Shown here: piece after piece, positions 24,359-33,031 of the stretch
Layout: each line of letters opens with the position of its first letter
Numbering within the stretch: position 1 is the first letter of the stretch
Source of the DNA: Bacteroidales bacterium
GTDB lineage: Bacteria; Bacteroidota; Bacteroidia; Bacteroidales; Muribaculaceae
Assembly: GCA_900770215.1 (NCBI GenBank)
Contig: CAAGJW010000075.1
Coordinates: 1-60,458 of the forward strand
Length of the DNA stretch: 60,458 nucleotides
Reading direction: 5' to 3'
Notes under the pieces: generated by a model
What the model was told of the DNA's origin: nothing
The model's input: the letters and a program-made list of their open reading frames with translations, nothing else
Databases searched by the model: none
Program-made: the position numbers and the translations under genes

Positions 24359-27025
24359 CTATTTCTTCAGGGCGTCGATGCTCTCTTGCAGGGTCTTGAT
24401 CTTGCTCAGTGCATCGGCCTGCTTCTTGCGCTCATTGTTGACGACGGCTTCGGGAGCGTGGGCCACAAATTTCTCGTTGCCCAGTTTCTTCTCCACGCTC
24501 TTGAGAAATCCTTGTTGGTACTCGAGCTCGGCCTCGAGCTTCTTGAGCTCCTCGGCGACGTCGATGTTGCCCTCGAGCGGCACTTCATACTCGGTCGTGC
24601 CTACCATGAAGGTAGCTGCTGTGGCATCTTTGGCTTGAGTCTCTCCGATGGTTTCGAGGTTGGCCAGTTTCTCGACCACGGTTTTGAAAGGGTTGGTCCA
24701 CTTGCCCACGACGAGCAGCTTGAGCGCATTCTTGTTGGGCACGTTCTTGCTCAGTCGCACGCTGCGCACGCCCGAGATGATCTCCTTGGCCTCGTTCATC
24801 TCGTCGAGAAGCTTGCGGTCGACCTTGCCGCCCTTGGGCAGCTGGGCGAGCATGATGCTCTCGCCGTCGCGGCGCTCGGTGATGTGCTGCCACAGCTCCT
24901 CGGTGATGAAAGGCATGAAGGGGTGCAGCAGGCGCAGCAGGATGTCGAAGAAGTGCAGCGTGGCATCGAGCGTAGCGCGGTCGATGGGTTGCTGATAGGC
25001 TGGCTTCACAATCTCGAGATACCAGGCCGAGAATTCCTCCCAGAAGAGACGGTACACGGCCATGAGGGCCTCGTTGAGACGGAACTTGGCAAAGAGGTCC
25101 TCAACCTCGGCGAGGGTGCTGTCGAGCACGTTTTGGAACCATTGCACGGCTATCTTGCTGTGCTCGGGCTGCTCGATGTCGGCCACTTGCCAGCCCTTGA
25201 CCAAGCGGAAGGCGTTCCATATCTTGTTGTTGAAGTTGCGGCCTTGCTCGCACAGCGAGTCGTCGTAGAGGATGTCGTTGCCAGCGGGAGCTGCAAGCAT
25301 CATGCCCATGCGCACGCCGTCGGCGCCATAGCGGTCGATGAGCTCGAGCGGGTCGGGGCTGTTGCCCAGCGACTTCGACATCTTGCGGCCCAGCTTGTCG
25401 CGCACGATGCCAGTGAAGTACACGTTCTTAAACGGCTTGTCGCCCATATACTCGTAGCCAGCCATGATCATGCGTGCCACCCAGAAGAAGATGATGTCGG
25501 GACCGGTCACCAGGTCGCTGGTGGGGTAGTAGTACTTGATCTCGGGATTGCCCGGGTGGCATATTCCGTCGAAGAGCGAGATGGGCCACAGCCAGCTCGA
25601 GAACCAGGTGTCGAGACAGTCCTCGTCCTGGCGCAGGCTGTCGAGGGTTACCTCGGGGTCTTTGGCCTGTGCCAGCTTGAGGGCTTCTTCCTTGCTCTCG
25701 GCCACGACATAGCCGCCCTTGGGCAGGAAATAGGCCGGGATGCGGTGTCCCCACCACAGCTGGCGGCTTATGCACCAGTCCTTGGTGTCGGTCATCCAGT
25801 GTCGGTAGGTGTTGATGTATTTCTTGGGCACAAAGTTGATGTCACCGTTTTCTACAGCAGCCAGGGCGGGCTTGGTGAGGTCGCTCATCTTGAGGAACCA
25901 TTGCATCGAGAGCTTGGGCTCGATGGGCACGTTGGTGCGCTCGCTGAAACCCACCTTGTTGTCGTAGGCTTCCACCTTCTCGAGCAGGCCGGCGCTGGCC
26001 AGGTCTTTCTCGATCTGGCGGCGCACGTCGAAGCGGTCCATGCCCACATAGAGGCCTGCGGCCTCGCTCAGGGTGCCGTTGTCGTTGAAGATGTCGATGC
26101 TCTCGAGGTTGTACTTGTCGCCCAGCATGTGGTCGTTGGGGTCGTGGGCTGGTGTCACCTTGAGGCAGCCAGTGCCAAAGTCGATGTCGACATAGTCGTC
26201 TTCGATGACGGGAATCTCGCGGCCCACCAGCGGCACAATCACGTGCTTGCCCTTGAGCCAGGTGTTTTTCACGTCGTTGGGGTTGATGCACATGGCCGTG
26301 TCGCCCATGATGGTCTCGGGGCGGGTAGTGGCCACCACGGCATAGTAGCCCTTGTCGTCGCGGTGCAGGACGTTGCCTTCGTCTTTCTTCACGATGCCGT
26401 CTTGCTCTACCACGCGGTATTTCAGGTAGTAGAGCTTGCTGTGCTCGTCTTTGTACACCACCTCCTCGTCGCTCAGGGCGGTGAGGGCCTTGGGGTCCCA
26501 GTTCACCATGCGCACGCCGCGGTAGATGAGCCCCTTGTTGTAGAGGTCGCAAAACACCTTGATCACGCTGCGCGAGCGCACCTCGTCCATGGTGAAGGCC
26601 GTGCGGTCCCAGTCGCAGCTGGCGCCCAGCTTGCGCAGTTGCTTGAGGATGATGCCCCCGTGCTCGTGGGTCCAGTCCCAGGCGTGCTTGAGAAACTCGT
26701 CGCGGCTCAGGTCGGTCTTCTTGATGCCTTGCTGGGCCAGGCGGTTGACCACTTTGGCTTCGGTAGCGATCGAGGCGTGGTCGGTGCCAGGCACCCACAG
26801 CGCGTTTTTGCCTTCCATGCGCGCGTGGCGTATGAGGATATCTTGTATGGTCTCGTTGAGCATGTGCCCCATGTGCAGCACGCCGGTCACATTGGGCGGC
26901 GGAATGACGATAGTGTAGGGCTCCCGCTCGTCGGGGACCGACCTGAACAGGTGGTGGTCCATCCAGTATTTATACCATTTGTCTTCGACCTCTTTGGGAT
27001 CGTACTTAGTTGCTAAAGTGTTCAT
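24359..27025 (-). CDS. valS: Valyl-tRNA synthetase
   Basis: 888 residues, full length. The class I signatures are PPPNVTGVLHMGHM (the HIGH motif as HMGH) and KMSKSLGNS. The middle CP1 editing domain contains VATTRPETIMGDTA and the ending coiled coil (EELKKLEAELEYQQGFLKSV) is the ValS-specific C-terminal arm that grips the tRNA. Charges tRNA-Val in the cytoplasm. The ATG at 27025 lies 38 bp from a TACTTTTG -7 box. Confidence 0.97.
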   Translation of the reverse strand: MNTLATKYDPKEVEDKWYKYWMDHHLFRSVPDEREPYTIVIPPPNVTGVLHMGHMLNETIQDILIRHARMEGKNALWVPGTDHASIATEAKVVNRLAQQGIKKTDLSRDEFLKHAWDWTHEHGGIILKQLRKLGASCDWDRTAFTMDEVRSRSVIKVFCDLYNKGLIYRGVRMVNWDPKALTALSDEEVVYKDEHSKLYYLKYRVVEQDGIVKKDEGNVLHRDDKGYYAVVATTRPETIMGDTAMCINPNDVKNTWLKGKHVIVPLVGREIPVIEDDYVDIDFGTGCLKVTPAHDPNDHMLGDKYNLESIDIFNDNGTLSEAAGLYVGMDRFDVRRQIEKDLASAGLLEKVEAYDNKVGFSERTNVPIEPKLSMQWFLKMSDLTKPALAAVENGDINFVPKKYINTYRHWMTDTKDWCISRQLWWGHRIPAYFLPKGGYVVAESKEEALKLAQAKDPEVTLDSLRQDEDCLDTWFSSWLWPISLFDGICHPGNPEIKYYYPTSDLVTGPDIIFFWVARMIMAGYEYMGDKPFKNVYFTGIVRDKLGRKMSKSLGNSPDPLELIDRYGADGVRMGMMLAAPAGNDILYDDSLCEQGRNFNNKIWNAFRLVKGWQVADIEQPEHSKIAVQWFQNVLDSTLAEVEDLFAKFRLNEALMAVYRLFWEEFSAWYLEIVKPAYQQPIDRATLDATLHFFDILLRLLHPFMPFITEELWQHITERRDGESIMLAQLPKGGKVDRKLLDEMNEAKEIISGVRSVRLSKNVPNKNALKLLVVGKWTNPFKTVVEKLANLETIGETQAKDATAATFMVGTTEYEVPLEGNIDVAEELKKLEAELEYQQGFLKSVEKKLGNEKFVAHAPEAVVNNERKKQADALSKIKTLQESIDALKK

Positions 27026-27062
27026 AAAACCACTATATTTTAGATATTTCTGTTACTTGTTG

Positions 27063-27070
27063 CAAAAGTA
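27063..27070 (-). promoter_or_regulatory. -7 box of valS
   Basis: TACTTTTG followed by C on the minus strand; no good -33 match 20 bp upstream. Confidence 0.5.
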
Positions 27071-27096
27071 CAAAAAAAATCACACTTTCGCGTTGT

Positions 27097-28332
27097 CTAT
27101 TTGCCGCGGCTTGGCCTTGGGGCGGCTTTATTGGGCGCGCTGGTTGCCGGGGCGGCAAAGAGGCGCTTGGCAGCGAGCCGCGAGGCGCGTGCCTGCGAGG
27201 CCTTGCTCAGGTGGCCCTTGAGATACTTCTCGACGATGAGGGCCGCGATGGGGGCGGCCAGGTCGGCTCCGAAGCCGCCGTGCATGATGTAGACAGCCAC
27301 AGCGATTTTGGGCTGGTTCATGGGGGCGAAGCCTATGAAGATGGAGTGGTCGTGACCCGAGTTCTCGGCTGTGCCGGTCTTGCCGCACAGCGTGAAGAGG
27401 GAGGTGTTGACGGCCGCGGCGGTGCCGTGGGTCACGGCCTTGCGCATGCCATCGACCACGATGGGGTAGAAGATGGGGTTGATCTCGGTGTCGTGCCGGG
27501 TGGAGTACTGGCTGGGGCTGGACGCCGTGAGCTTGTGCACGTGGGGCGTGAAGTACCAGCCGCGGTTGGCAATGGTCACGGCCAGGTTGCACAGCTGCAG
27601 CGGGGTGGTGAGGATGTCGCCTTGCCCCATGCCCACCCACATGATGGTGCGCTCGTTCCAGCGGCCTTTGTAGCGGCGGTTCATGTAGTCAACGTCGGGA
27701 ATCAGACCGCCGCGCTCGCCAGCAATGTCGATGCCCAGGGGGCTGCCCAGCCCCATGCTGCGCATGTAGCCGTTCCACATGGTGAGAGCCTCGTCCTGTC
27801 TGGCATAGTTCACGCGGTCGGCTATCATGGCCTGGAAATAGGTGAGAAACCACGTGTTGCACGAGTAGGCAATGGCGTCTTTGAGCTTGATGGGCGACAT
27901 GTGCTTGTGGCAGCCCACGTGGGTGCCGCCGAAGGTGCCGCCGCGCTCACACACCACGGCCGAGCCGGCATCGACCTCGTAGCTGGTGAGCAGGGTGAGG
28001 GCCTGGGCCACCTTGATGGTGGAGCCTGGCTCGAGGGCACTGGCAATGGCCATGCCCACGTTTTCACCGCTCGGGGTGTTGGTGGCCAGGCACAAGACCT
28101 CGCCGTTGGCCGGATTGATGGCGACAATGCTGCCTTGCTTGCCCTTGAGCAGGCTGAACGCCAGCGATTGCAGGCGGGCATCGATGGTGAGACCGCTGCC
28201 CGTGAGGCTCAGCGGGGGCTTGGCCGTGGCGGGTTGCTGCTCCTGGCCGGGTTCGAGTTGTGCTCTTGCGGCAGTGGCAATTGCCACAATGGCACACAAA
28301 AGCAGGATGCGTTGTATCGTGATGATAGACAT
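27097..28332 (-). CDS. Short class B penicillin-binding transpeptidase
   Basis: 411 residues from ATG 28332. Signal peptide or anchor at residues 7-25 (ending AARAQ). The transpeptidase motifs are SxxK as STIK (S104, K107), SCN (157-159) and KTG (318-320), with typical FtsI/PBP2 surroundings (QGDILTTPLQLCNLAVTIAN). The usual N-terminal pedestal/dimerisation domain of about 200 residues is absent: only some 80 residues precede the catalytic serine, where PBP2 and PBP3 have about 300. The C-terminus is basic. It may cross-link peptidoglycan with a partner or be a sensor-like paralogue. -7 box TATCTTTG lies at the complement of 28369-28376. Confidence 0.85.
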   Translation of the reverse strand: MSIITIQRILLLCAIVAIATAARAQLEPGQEQQPATAKPPLSLTGSGLTIDARLQSLAFSLLKGKQGSIVAINPANGEVLCLATNTPSGENVGMAIASALEPGSTIKVAQALTLLTSYEVDAGSAVVCERGGTFGGTHVGCHKHMSPIKLKDAIAYSCNTWFLTYFQAMIADRVNYARQDEALTMWNGYMRSMGLGSPLGIDIAGERGGLIPDVDYMNRRYKGRWNERTIMWVGMGQGDILTTPLQLCNLAVTIANRGWYFTPHVHKLTASSPSQYSTRHDTEINPIFYPIVVDGMRKAVTHGTAAAVNTSLFTLCGKTGTAENSGHDHSIFIGFAPMNQPKIAVAVYIMHGGFGADLAAPIAALIVEKYLKGHLSKASQARASRLAAKRLFAAPATSAPNKAAPRPSRGK

Positions 28333-28368
28333 GTTGTGTATTGTCGATTGAAAGAGTGATAGCGGGTG

Positions 28369-28376
28369 CAAAGATA
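28369..28376 (-). promoter_or_regulatory. -7 box of the short PBP gene
   Basis: TATCTTTG followed by C on the minus strand, 37 bp upstream of the chosen ATG. This supports the start at 28332 over the longer open frame, which begins upstream of the likely transcript start. Confidence 0.55.
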
Positions 28377-28447
28377 GTGATTTTTCTCCATCGGCTCTCT
28401 GGCGCGGCATTGCGACACAGGGCTTTTAGCGCCCGTGAATTGCAATT

Positions 28448-28476
28448 GAGGCATCTTCTTGTGCAGGAGATGCCTC
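28448..28476 (-). terminator. Hairpin after the tyrosine kinase gene, possible terminator
   Basis: GAGGCATCT (28448-28456) and AGATGCCTC (28468-28476) form a 9-bp stem 40 bp past the stop. The T run after it is poor. Confidence 0.45.
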
Positions 28477-28515
28477 ATGTGTGCTTGTCGGACCTGGCTG
28501 TCTGTAAGTCCAGAA

Positions 28516-30933
28516 TCAGGCTTTGTTGCGCTTTTTCTTCGACGACTTGTCGTGTGGGTCGTCGCCGTAGCCATATCCGTAACCGTAGCCATACCCGTAG
28601 CCGTAGCCATACCCGTAGCCATAGCCGTATTTCTTCGACTTGAGCTTGACGCCGTTGAGCAAGATGGTGAGATTCTTGATTTTCTTCTCATCGCTCATGC
28701 GCTGCAGGTCGTCGAGGAAGCGCTTGTCGATCTTGCCTTCGCCCACGATGTAGATGGTGAGGTCGACATAGCGGTTGATGATCGAAGCGTCGGCTATCAT
28801 GCCGAAGGGCACCGTGTCGAGCACGATATAGTCGTAGCGGCGGCGCAGCTCGTCGATGAGCGTCTTGAACTCGCCCGAGAGCAGCAGCTGCGTGGGGTTG
28901 GGCGGAATGGCGCCTATGCTTATCACGTCGAGGTTCTCGCTCAGGTCGGTCTTGGTGATGATGTCGTCGAGATTGGTGATGTTGTCGGAGAGGTAGGCCG
29001 TCACGCCCACACCGTTGGCCCGCAGGCCGAAGTACTCCGAGAAGCGGCCTTTGCGCAGGTCAAGGTCGACAGCCACCACCCGCTTGCCGCCATAGGCGCA
29101 GGTGAGGGCCAGGTTGGCAGCCACAAAGCTCTTGCCCTCGCCAGGCATGGTGGAAGTGAGCTGCAGCACCACGCCAGTGTCTTGCTTGGGCATCACATAG
29201 TCGAGGTTGCTCCTCACGATGCGCAGGGCCTCGGTGATGCGGTCGCGCCCGGTCTCGGTCACAACCAGCTCCTTGCCTTTCTGGTCCTTGCGCTTCTCGG
29301 GCAGGTCGCCCAGTATGGGGATGTTGCAGTTGTCCTCGATGTCGCGGCGGCTGTGGATGAGGGTGTCGAGCGAGCGCAGCCAGAACACGAGCAGCAATAT
29401 GAATGCCGGGAGCACAAGGCCCGCCGCTACACCAGCCGTCACGATCGAGGTCTGGTTGGGGGCAATCTGGCCTATGCTGTAGGGCTTCTCCACCACCTTG
29501 GCATTGGGCTCGGTGATGGCAAGCTGCAGGGCATTTTCTTCACGCTTGTTGAGCAGGTACAGGTAGAGCTGCTCCTTGATTTGCTGTTGGCGGGTGACCT
29601 CGCTTATGGCTTTCTCCTGGTTGGGAACCGAGGCAAGGCCGCCGGTGGCGGCGCTCTCTTGCGAGTGAGCGCTGGCGGCTTTCACACGCAGCTGGCCTAT
29701 ATAGCCGCGCAGCGAGCGCACGATGTTGCTGCGCAGCGTGTTGAGCTGGTTGTTGAGGTCGATCATCACGGGGTTTTCGGCACTCGATGTGGCAGCTATC
29801 TTTTGGTACTTGAGCATGGCCTCGTTGTAGGCCGAGATTTGGTCCATGAGGCCGGCGTTGTTGAGCCCGGTGTTGCCAGGTATGAGTTCCTTGCCGCCCA
29901 TGTGCTGTATGTGCGAGAGCATGTCGTTGGCAATGCTCATCTGCAGGTCGGCGTCGTTGGCATTGTTCACATATTGGATGGTGCTGCTCGGGTCGCTGTA
30001 GATGGTGGCATTGGTTGAGCCCACCTTGAGCTGGGCGATGCGGCTGTCGACGCCGCTCAAGTCTTTAGAGAGCGAGGCGATGCGGTTGGCGATGAAGCTC
30101 TCGGTGCTGCGTGCCACGCTGTTCTTGTCGTTGAGCGCGTTTTGGTTGTAGAGTGTGATGAGGGTGTTGAGTATGTCGGTGCCCATTGCGGCATTGCTGG
30201 TCTTGATGGTGAGGTTCACGATGTCGGAGGCCTGGTCAGGGTTCTCGGCGGTGAGACTGGCCTCAAGGCCGGCGGCCACGGCGTGGGCGGGTCTCACCCT
30301 GGCCACAACGGTGAAGCCGGCATACAGCTCATTGTAGTTGTTGGTCTTGATGATGGCCACCGGCCCTACCGAGGTGTTCACCTTGTTGCCAAAGCGGCCG
30401 CGGTGCCACGGCCCGTCGTTGACTTTATACTCCAGGTTGTCGCCGCCCTTGGGCACGATGGTCATGTCGAACGAGGCGACCTTGTCGCTAAGCGGGGTGA
30501 TCTCGAGCGGGCTCGACTTGTAGCAGTTCACGTCGCGCAGGTACACGTGCCCGTAGTACTGGATGTTGAGTCCCAGCTGCTCCACTACCTGCTCCATGAG
30601 CGAGGTGGCCTTGATCTTGTAAATCTCGTTGGCAATGGTGTTCTTGCTGCCCGAGATGTCGAGGTCGGAGAACAACTGCTGCTGGCTGCCCTGCGGCTTG
30701 TAGGAGTCGTTGGCGATGATGATTGAGGCCGACGCGCTGTATTGCTGCATCTGTGACTTGGCGTACAGGAATGACAAGCAGCCCACGGCGATGACCGAGA
30801 TCACAAACCAGTACCAGTTGTGCAAGCAGGCGCTCAGAAACTCGCGCATCGATATGGTTGCATTTTTCTTTGTTTCCTTGCGATTAGGACTTGTGCTGGT
30901 GGCTGCACCAGCGCTCTCTTCTACGATCTGCAT
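28516..30933 (-). CDS. Polysaccharide-biosynthesis tyrosine autokinase (Wzc/BY-kinase)
   Basis: 805 residues from ATG 30933. Membrane helices at about 40-58 and 496-517 flank a periplasmic Wzz-type chain-length domain and coiled coils. The cytoplasmic kinase has Walker A (MPGEGKS, 596-602), Walker A' (VDLDLRKG) and Walker B (YIVLDTVPFG, near 699-708). The C-terminal tyrosine cluster is a perfect (Tyr-Gly)11 run, residues 769-790, then a lysine-rich end. BY-kinases control length and export of capsule or exopolysaccharide by cycling tyrosine phosphorylation. No Wza, flippase or polymerase gene is nearby, so the partners are elsewhere. An upstream in-frame ATG at 31041 would add 36 residues. 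Confidence 0.93.
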   Translation of the reverse strand: MQIVEESAGAATSTSPNRKETKKNATISMREFLSACLHNWYWFVISVIAVGCLSFLYAKSQMQQYSASASIIIANDSYKPQGSQQQLFSDLDISGSKNTIANEIYKIKATSLMEQVVEQLGLNIQYYGHVYLRDVNCYKSSPLEITPLSDKVASFDMTIVPKGGDNLEYKVNDGPWHRGRFGNKVNTSVGPVAIIKTNNYNELYAGFTVVARVRPAHAVAAGLEASLTAENPDQASDIVNLTIKTSNAAMGTDILNTLITLYNQNALNDKNSVARSTESFIANRIASLSKDLSGVDSRIAQLKVGSTNATIYSDPSSTIQYVNNANDADLQMSIANDMLSHIQHMGGKELIPGNTGLNNAGLMDQISAYNEAMLKYQKIAATSSAENPVMIDLNNQLNTLRSNIVRSLRGYIGQLRVKAASAHSQESAATGGLASVPNQEKAISEVTRQQQIKEQLYLYLLNKREENALQLAITEPNAKVVEKPYSIGQIAPNQTSIVTAGVAAGLVLPAFILLLVFWLRSLDTLIHSRRDIEDNCNIPILGDLPEKRKDQKGKELVVTETGRDRITEALRIVRSNLDYVMPKQDTGVVLQLTSTMPGEGKSFVAANLALTCAYGGKRVVAVDLDLRKGRFSEYFGLRANGVGVTAYLSDNITNLDDIITKTDLSENLDVISIGAIPPNPTQLLLSGEFKTLIDELRRRYDYIVLDTVPFGMIADASIINRYVDLTIYIVGEGKIDKRFLDDLQRMSDEKKIKNLTILLNGVKLKSKKYGYGYGYGYGYGYGYGYGYGYGDDPHDKSSKKKRNKA
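28564..28629 (-). repeat. Gly-Tyr codon repeat in the BY-kinase tail
   Basis: Eleven consecutive TAY-GGN pairs (66 bp). The third bases vary, so protein-level selection keeps the repeat, but the 6-bp periodicity could still allow slippage. Confidence 0.9.
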
Positions 30934-31521
30934 GATTGATTGTTGTGTATATAATACTATTTTTTTCAGTTCAATTAAATAATAGCTCTTTCTCTGCATC
31001 ATGCCCGCCCAAGGGCCCATTGCCTGTTTTACAGGCGACATGATTAACTCGGCAAAGGTAGTGATAATTTTTTGTTTTTCAGCTATTGAGCCTTTGTTTT
31101 TTATTCAGGCCTCACGGGGTTGCTGTTGCACTGTTGCTCTCGGGTGTGGCTGCGCGGGCCGTTGTTGCAATGCGGCGGCAGCTTTTTTTTCTCTATTTCT
31201 ACTGCTGTGTTCTATTTGTAAAAAAATGTTTCTCGGGCTTCTTTTGCACGAAAACAGACGGTTTTAATGGCTCTTAGACACAAAAATAGTGCATGTGTAA
31301 TTAACTAAATTTATTGTTATATCTCTTATTTAAGGTTATATTTAAGATAAATTATATGATAATGCTTTTTAATAAGACAATTTAACCTAATATTAGCATT
31401 AAAAAATTTTTTAGTTTGGGAAAAGGTGCTAATTTTGCCACGTCTTTCCCCTTGACGGGGCAAGAAAATGACTGAAAACGATAACGAAACACATTAATCT
31501 ATCAAAAATAGCTTACAAATT
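30934..31521. other. 588-bp divergent region between the BY-kinase and inositol synthase genes
   Basis: Contains TACCTTTG (minus, complement of 31053-31060), a -7 box for the kinase gene, and a perfect 6-bp hairpin GCCTGT/ACAGGC (31022-31036) in its leader. On the plus strand TAATTTTG (31430-31437) is a -7 box for the synthase gene. About 100 bp before it are very AT-rich. No gene seen. Confidence 0.5.
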
Positions 31522-32829
31522 ATGGTAAAATCAAACGTAAAACCTGCAACAGGTAAACTTGGCATCATGGTAGTTGGACTGGGTGCCGTGAGTACAACTT
31601 TCATGACTGGCGTGCTGATGGTGCGCAAGGGTCTGGGCAAGCCCGTGGGCTCGATGACCCAGTACGACAAGATACGCGTGGGCCGCGGTGCCGAGAAGAA
31701 ATATCTGCACTACAAAGATATCGTTCCGCTGGCCGACCTCAAAGACATCGTGTTTGGCGCTTGGGATGTGTATCCCGTCAATGCCTATGAGAGCGCTTGC
31801 AACGCCCAGGTGCTGCAACCCAAAGATATCGAGCCAGTGAAAGATGAGCTTGTCAACATCAAGCCCCTCAAGGCTGCCTTCGACAAGAACTATGCCAAGC
31901 GTCTCGACGGCAACAACGTGAAAGACTGCAAAGACCGCTGGGACATGGCTCAACAGATACGTGAAGACATACGCAACTTCAAGAAGGAGACCGGTGTAGA
32001 CCGCGTGGTTGTGCTCTGGGCCGCCTCGACCGAGATTTACGTTGCCCCCGACATGAAGTATCACGGCACGCTGGCTGCCCTCGAGGCTGCCATGAAGGCC
32101 AACGACACCGTGCACGTGGCTCCGTCGATGTGCTATGCCTATGCTGCACTGCAAGAGGATTGCCCGTTTATCATGGGCGCCCCCAACACTACTGTCGACA
32201 TTCCTGCCATGTGGGAGCTCGCCGAGGAGAAGAAGCTGCCTATCGCCGGCAAGGACTTCAAGACAGGCCAAACTCTGGTCAAGAGCGGTTTCGCCCCTAT
32301 CATTGGCACACGCTGCCTGGGCCTGAACGGCTGGTTCTCGACCAATATCCTGGGCAACCGCGACGGTCTCGTGCTTGACGAGCCTGCCAACTTCCACACC
32401 AAGGAGGTGTCGAAGCTCTCTACCCTGGAGTCGATCTTGGTGGCCGACAAGCAGCCCGACCTCTACAGCAACTACTACCACAAGGTGCGCATCAACTACT
32501 ACCCGCCTCGCAACGACAACAAGGAGGGCTGGGACAATATCGACATCTTCGGTTGGCTCGGCTATCCCATGCAGATCAAGATCAATTTCCTGTGCCGCGA
32601 CTCGATACTGGCTGCACCCCTGTGCCTCGACTTGACACTGCTCATGGACCTTGCACACCGCGCAGGCCGCTACGGCATACAACGCTTCCTGAGCTTCTTC
32701 CTCAAGGCACCTATGCACGACTACACCAAGGATGAGGTGCCCGTCAACCACCTGTTCCAGCAGTATGTGATGCTCAAGAACGCTCTGCGCGAGATGGGTG
32801 GCTATGAAGCCGACGAAGAAATTGATTAA
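31522..32829 (+). CDS. myo-Inositol-1-phosphate synthase
   Basis: 435 residues. Converts glucose 6-phosphate to inositol 1(3)-phosphate with an internal NAD redox cycle. The N-terminus GKLGIMVVGLGAVSTT is the NAD-binding turn; conserved INO1 segments include VVLWAASTEI, PSMCYAYAA, FIMGAPNTT, GKDFKTGQT, NGWFSTNILGNRDG, YYPPRNDNKEGWDNIDIFGW and FLCRDSILAAPL. The match to the Bacteroides enzyme of the inositol-lipid locus is strong throughout. Here it stands alone with its own promoter and terminator, about 8 kb from the phosphatidyltransferase operon. Confidence 0.95.
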   Translation: MVKSNVKPATGKLGIMVVGLGAVSTTFMTGVLMVRKGLGKPVGSMTQYDKIRVGRGAEKKYLHYKDIVPLADLKDIVFGAWDVYPVNAYESACNAQVLQPKDIEPVKDELVNIKPLKAAFDKNYAKRLDGNNVKDCKDRWDMAQQIREDIRNFKKETGVDRVVVLWAASTEIYVAPDMKYHGTLAALEAAMKANDTVHVAPSMCYAYAALQEDCPFIMGAPNTTVDIPAMWELAEEKKLPIAGKDFKTGQTLVKSGFAPIIGTRCLGLNGWFSTNILGNRDGLVLDEPANFHTKEVSKLSTLESILVADKQPDLYSNYYHKVRINYYPPRNDNKEGWDNIDIFGWLGYPMQIKINFLCRDSILAAPLCLDLTLLMDLAHRAGRYGIQRFLSFFLKAPMHDYTKDEVPVNHLFQQYVMLKNALREMGGYEADEEID

Positions 32830-32866
32830 ACATTTCGGTTTCCTTAAAAACATCTTTTTATCTGCT

Positions 32867-32906
32867 AAGAAAGCTGTCTCCCGTGCAGGAAGGCAGCTTT
32901 CTTATT
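32867..32906 (+). terminator. Terminator of the inositol synthase gene
   Basis: AAGAAAGCTG (32867-32876) pairs with CAGCTTTCTT (32894-32903); 38 bp past the stop, with a short T-rich end. Confidence 0.7.
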
Positions 32907-32948
32907 GTGCGGCACGGCGCTAGATGCCATGGGCCGCGGGCTATCGTC

Positions 32949-32984
32949 AAGCGGGCTGCCCTCATTGTCGGGGGCAGCCCGCTT
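32949..32984. terminator. 13-bp hairpin between convergent genes
   Basis: AAGCGGGCTGCCC (32949-32961) pairs perfectly with GGGCAGCCCGCTT (32972-32984). It may end the endonuclease transcript on the minus strand; no T run on either side. Confidence 0.5.
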
Positions 32985-32994
32985 GTGTAGTCAC

Positions 32995-33024
32995 GTGTGT
33001 GTGCGTGTGTGTGCGTGTGTGTGC
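32995..33024. repeat. GTGTGTGTGC tandem repeat, three copies
   Basis: Three exact 10-bp units directly behind the endonuclease stop (33032). Non-coding; prone to slippage. Confidence 0.85.
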
Positions 33025-33031
33025 GCTCTCT

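Noticed and set aside
31001..31267. A short cysteine/phenylalanine-rich frame upstream of the inositol synthase gene
   Set aside because: Biased, non-homologous peptide in an AT-rich regulatory region that carries -7 boxes on both strands.
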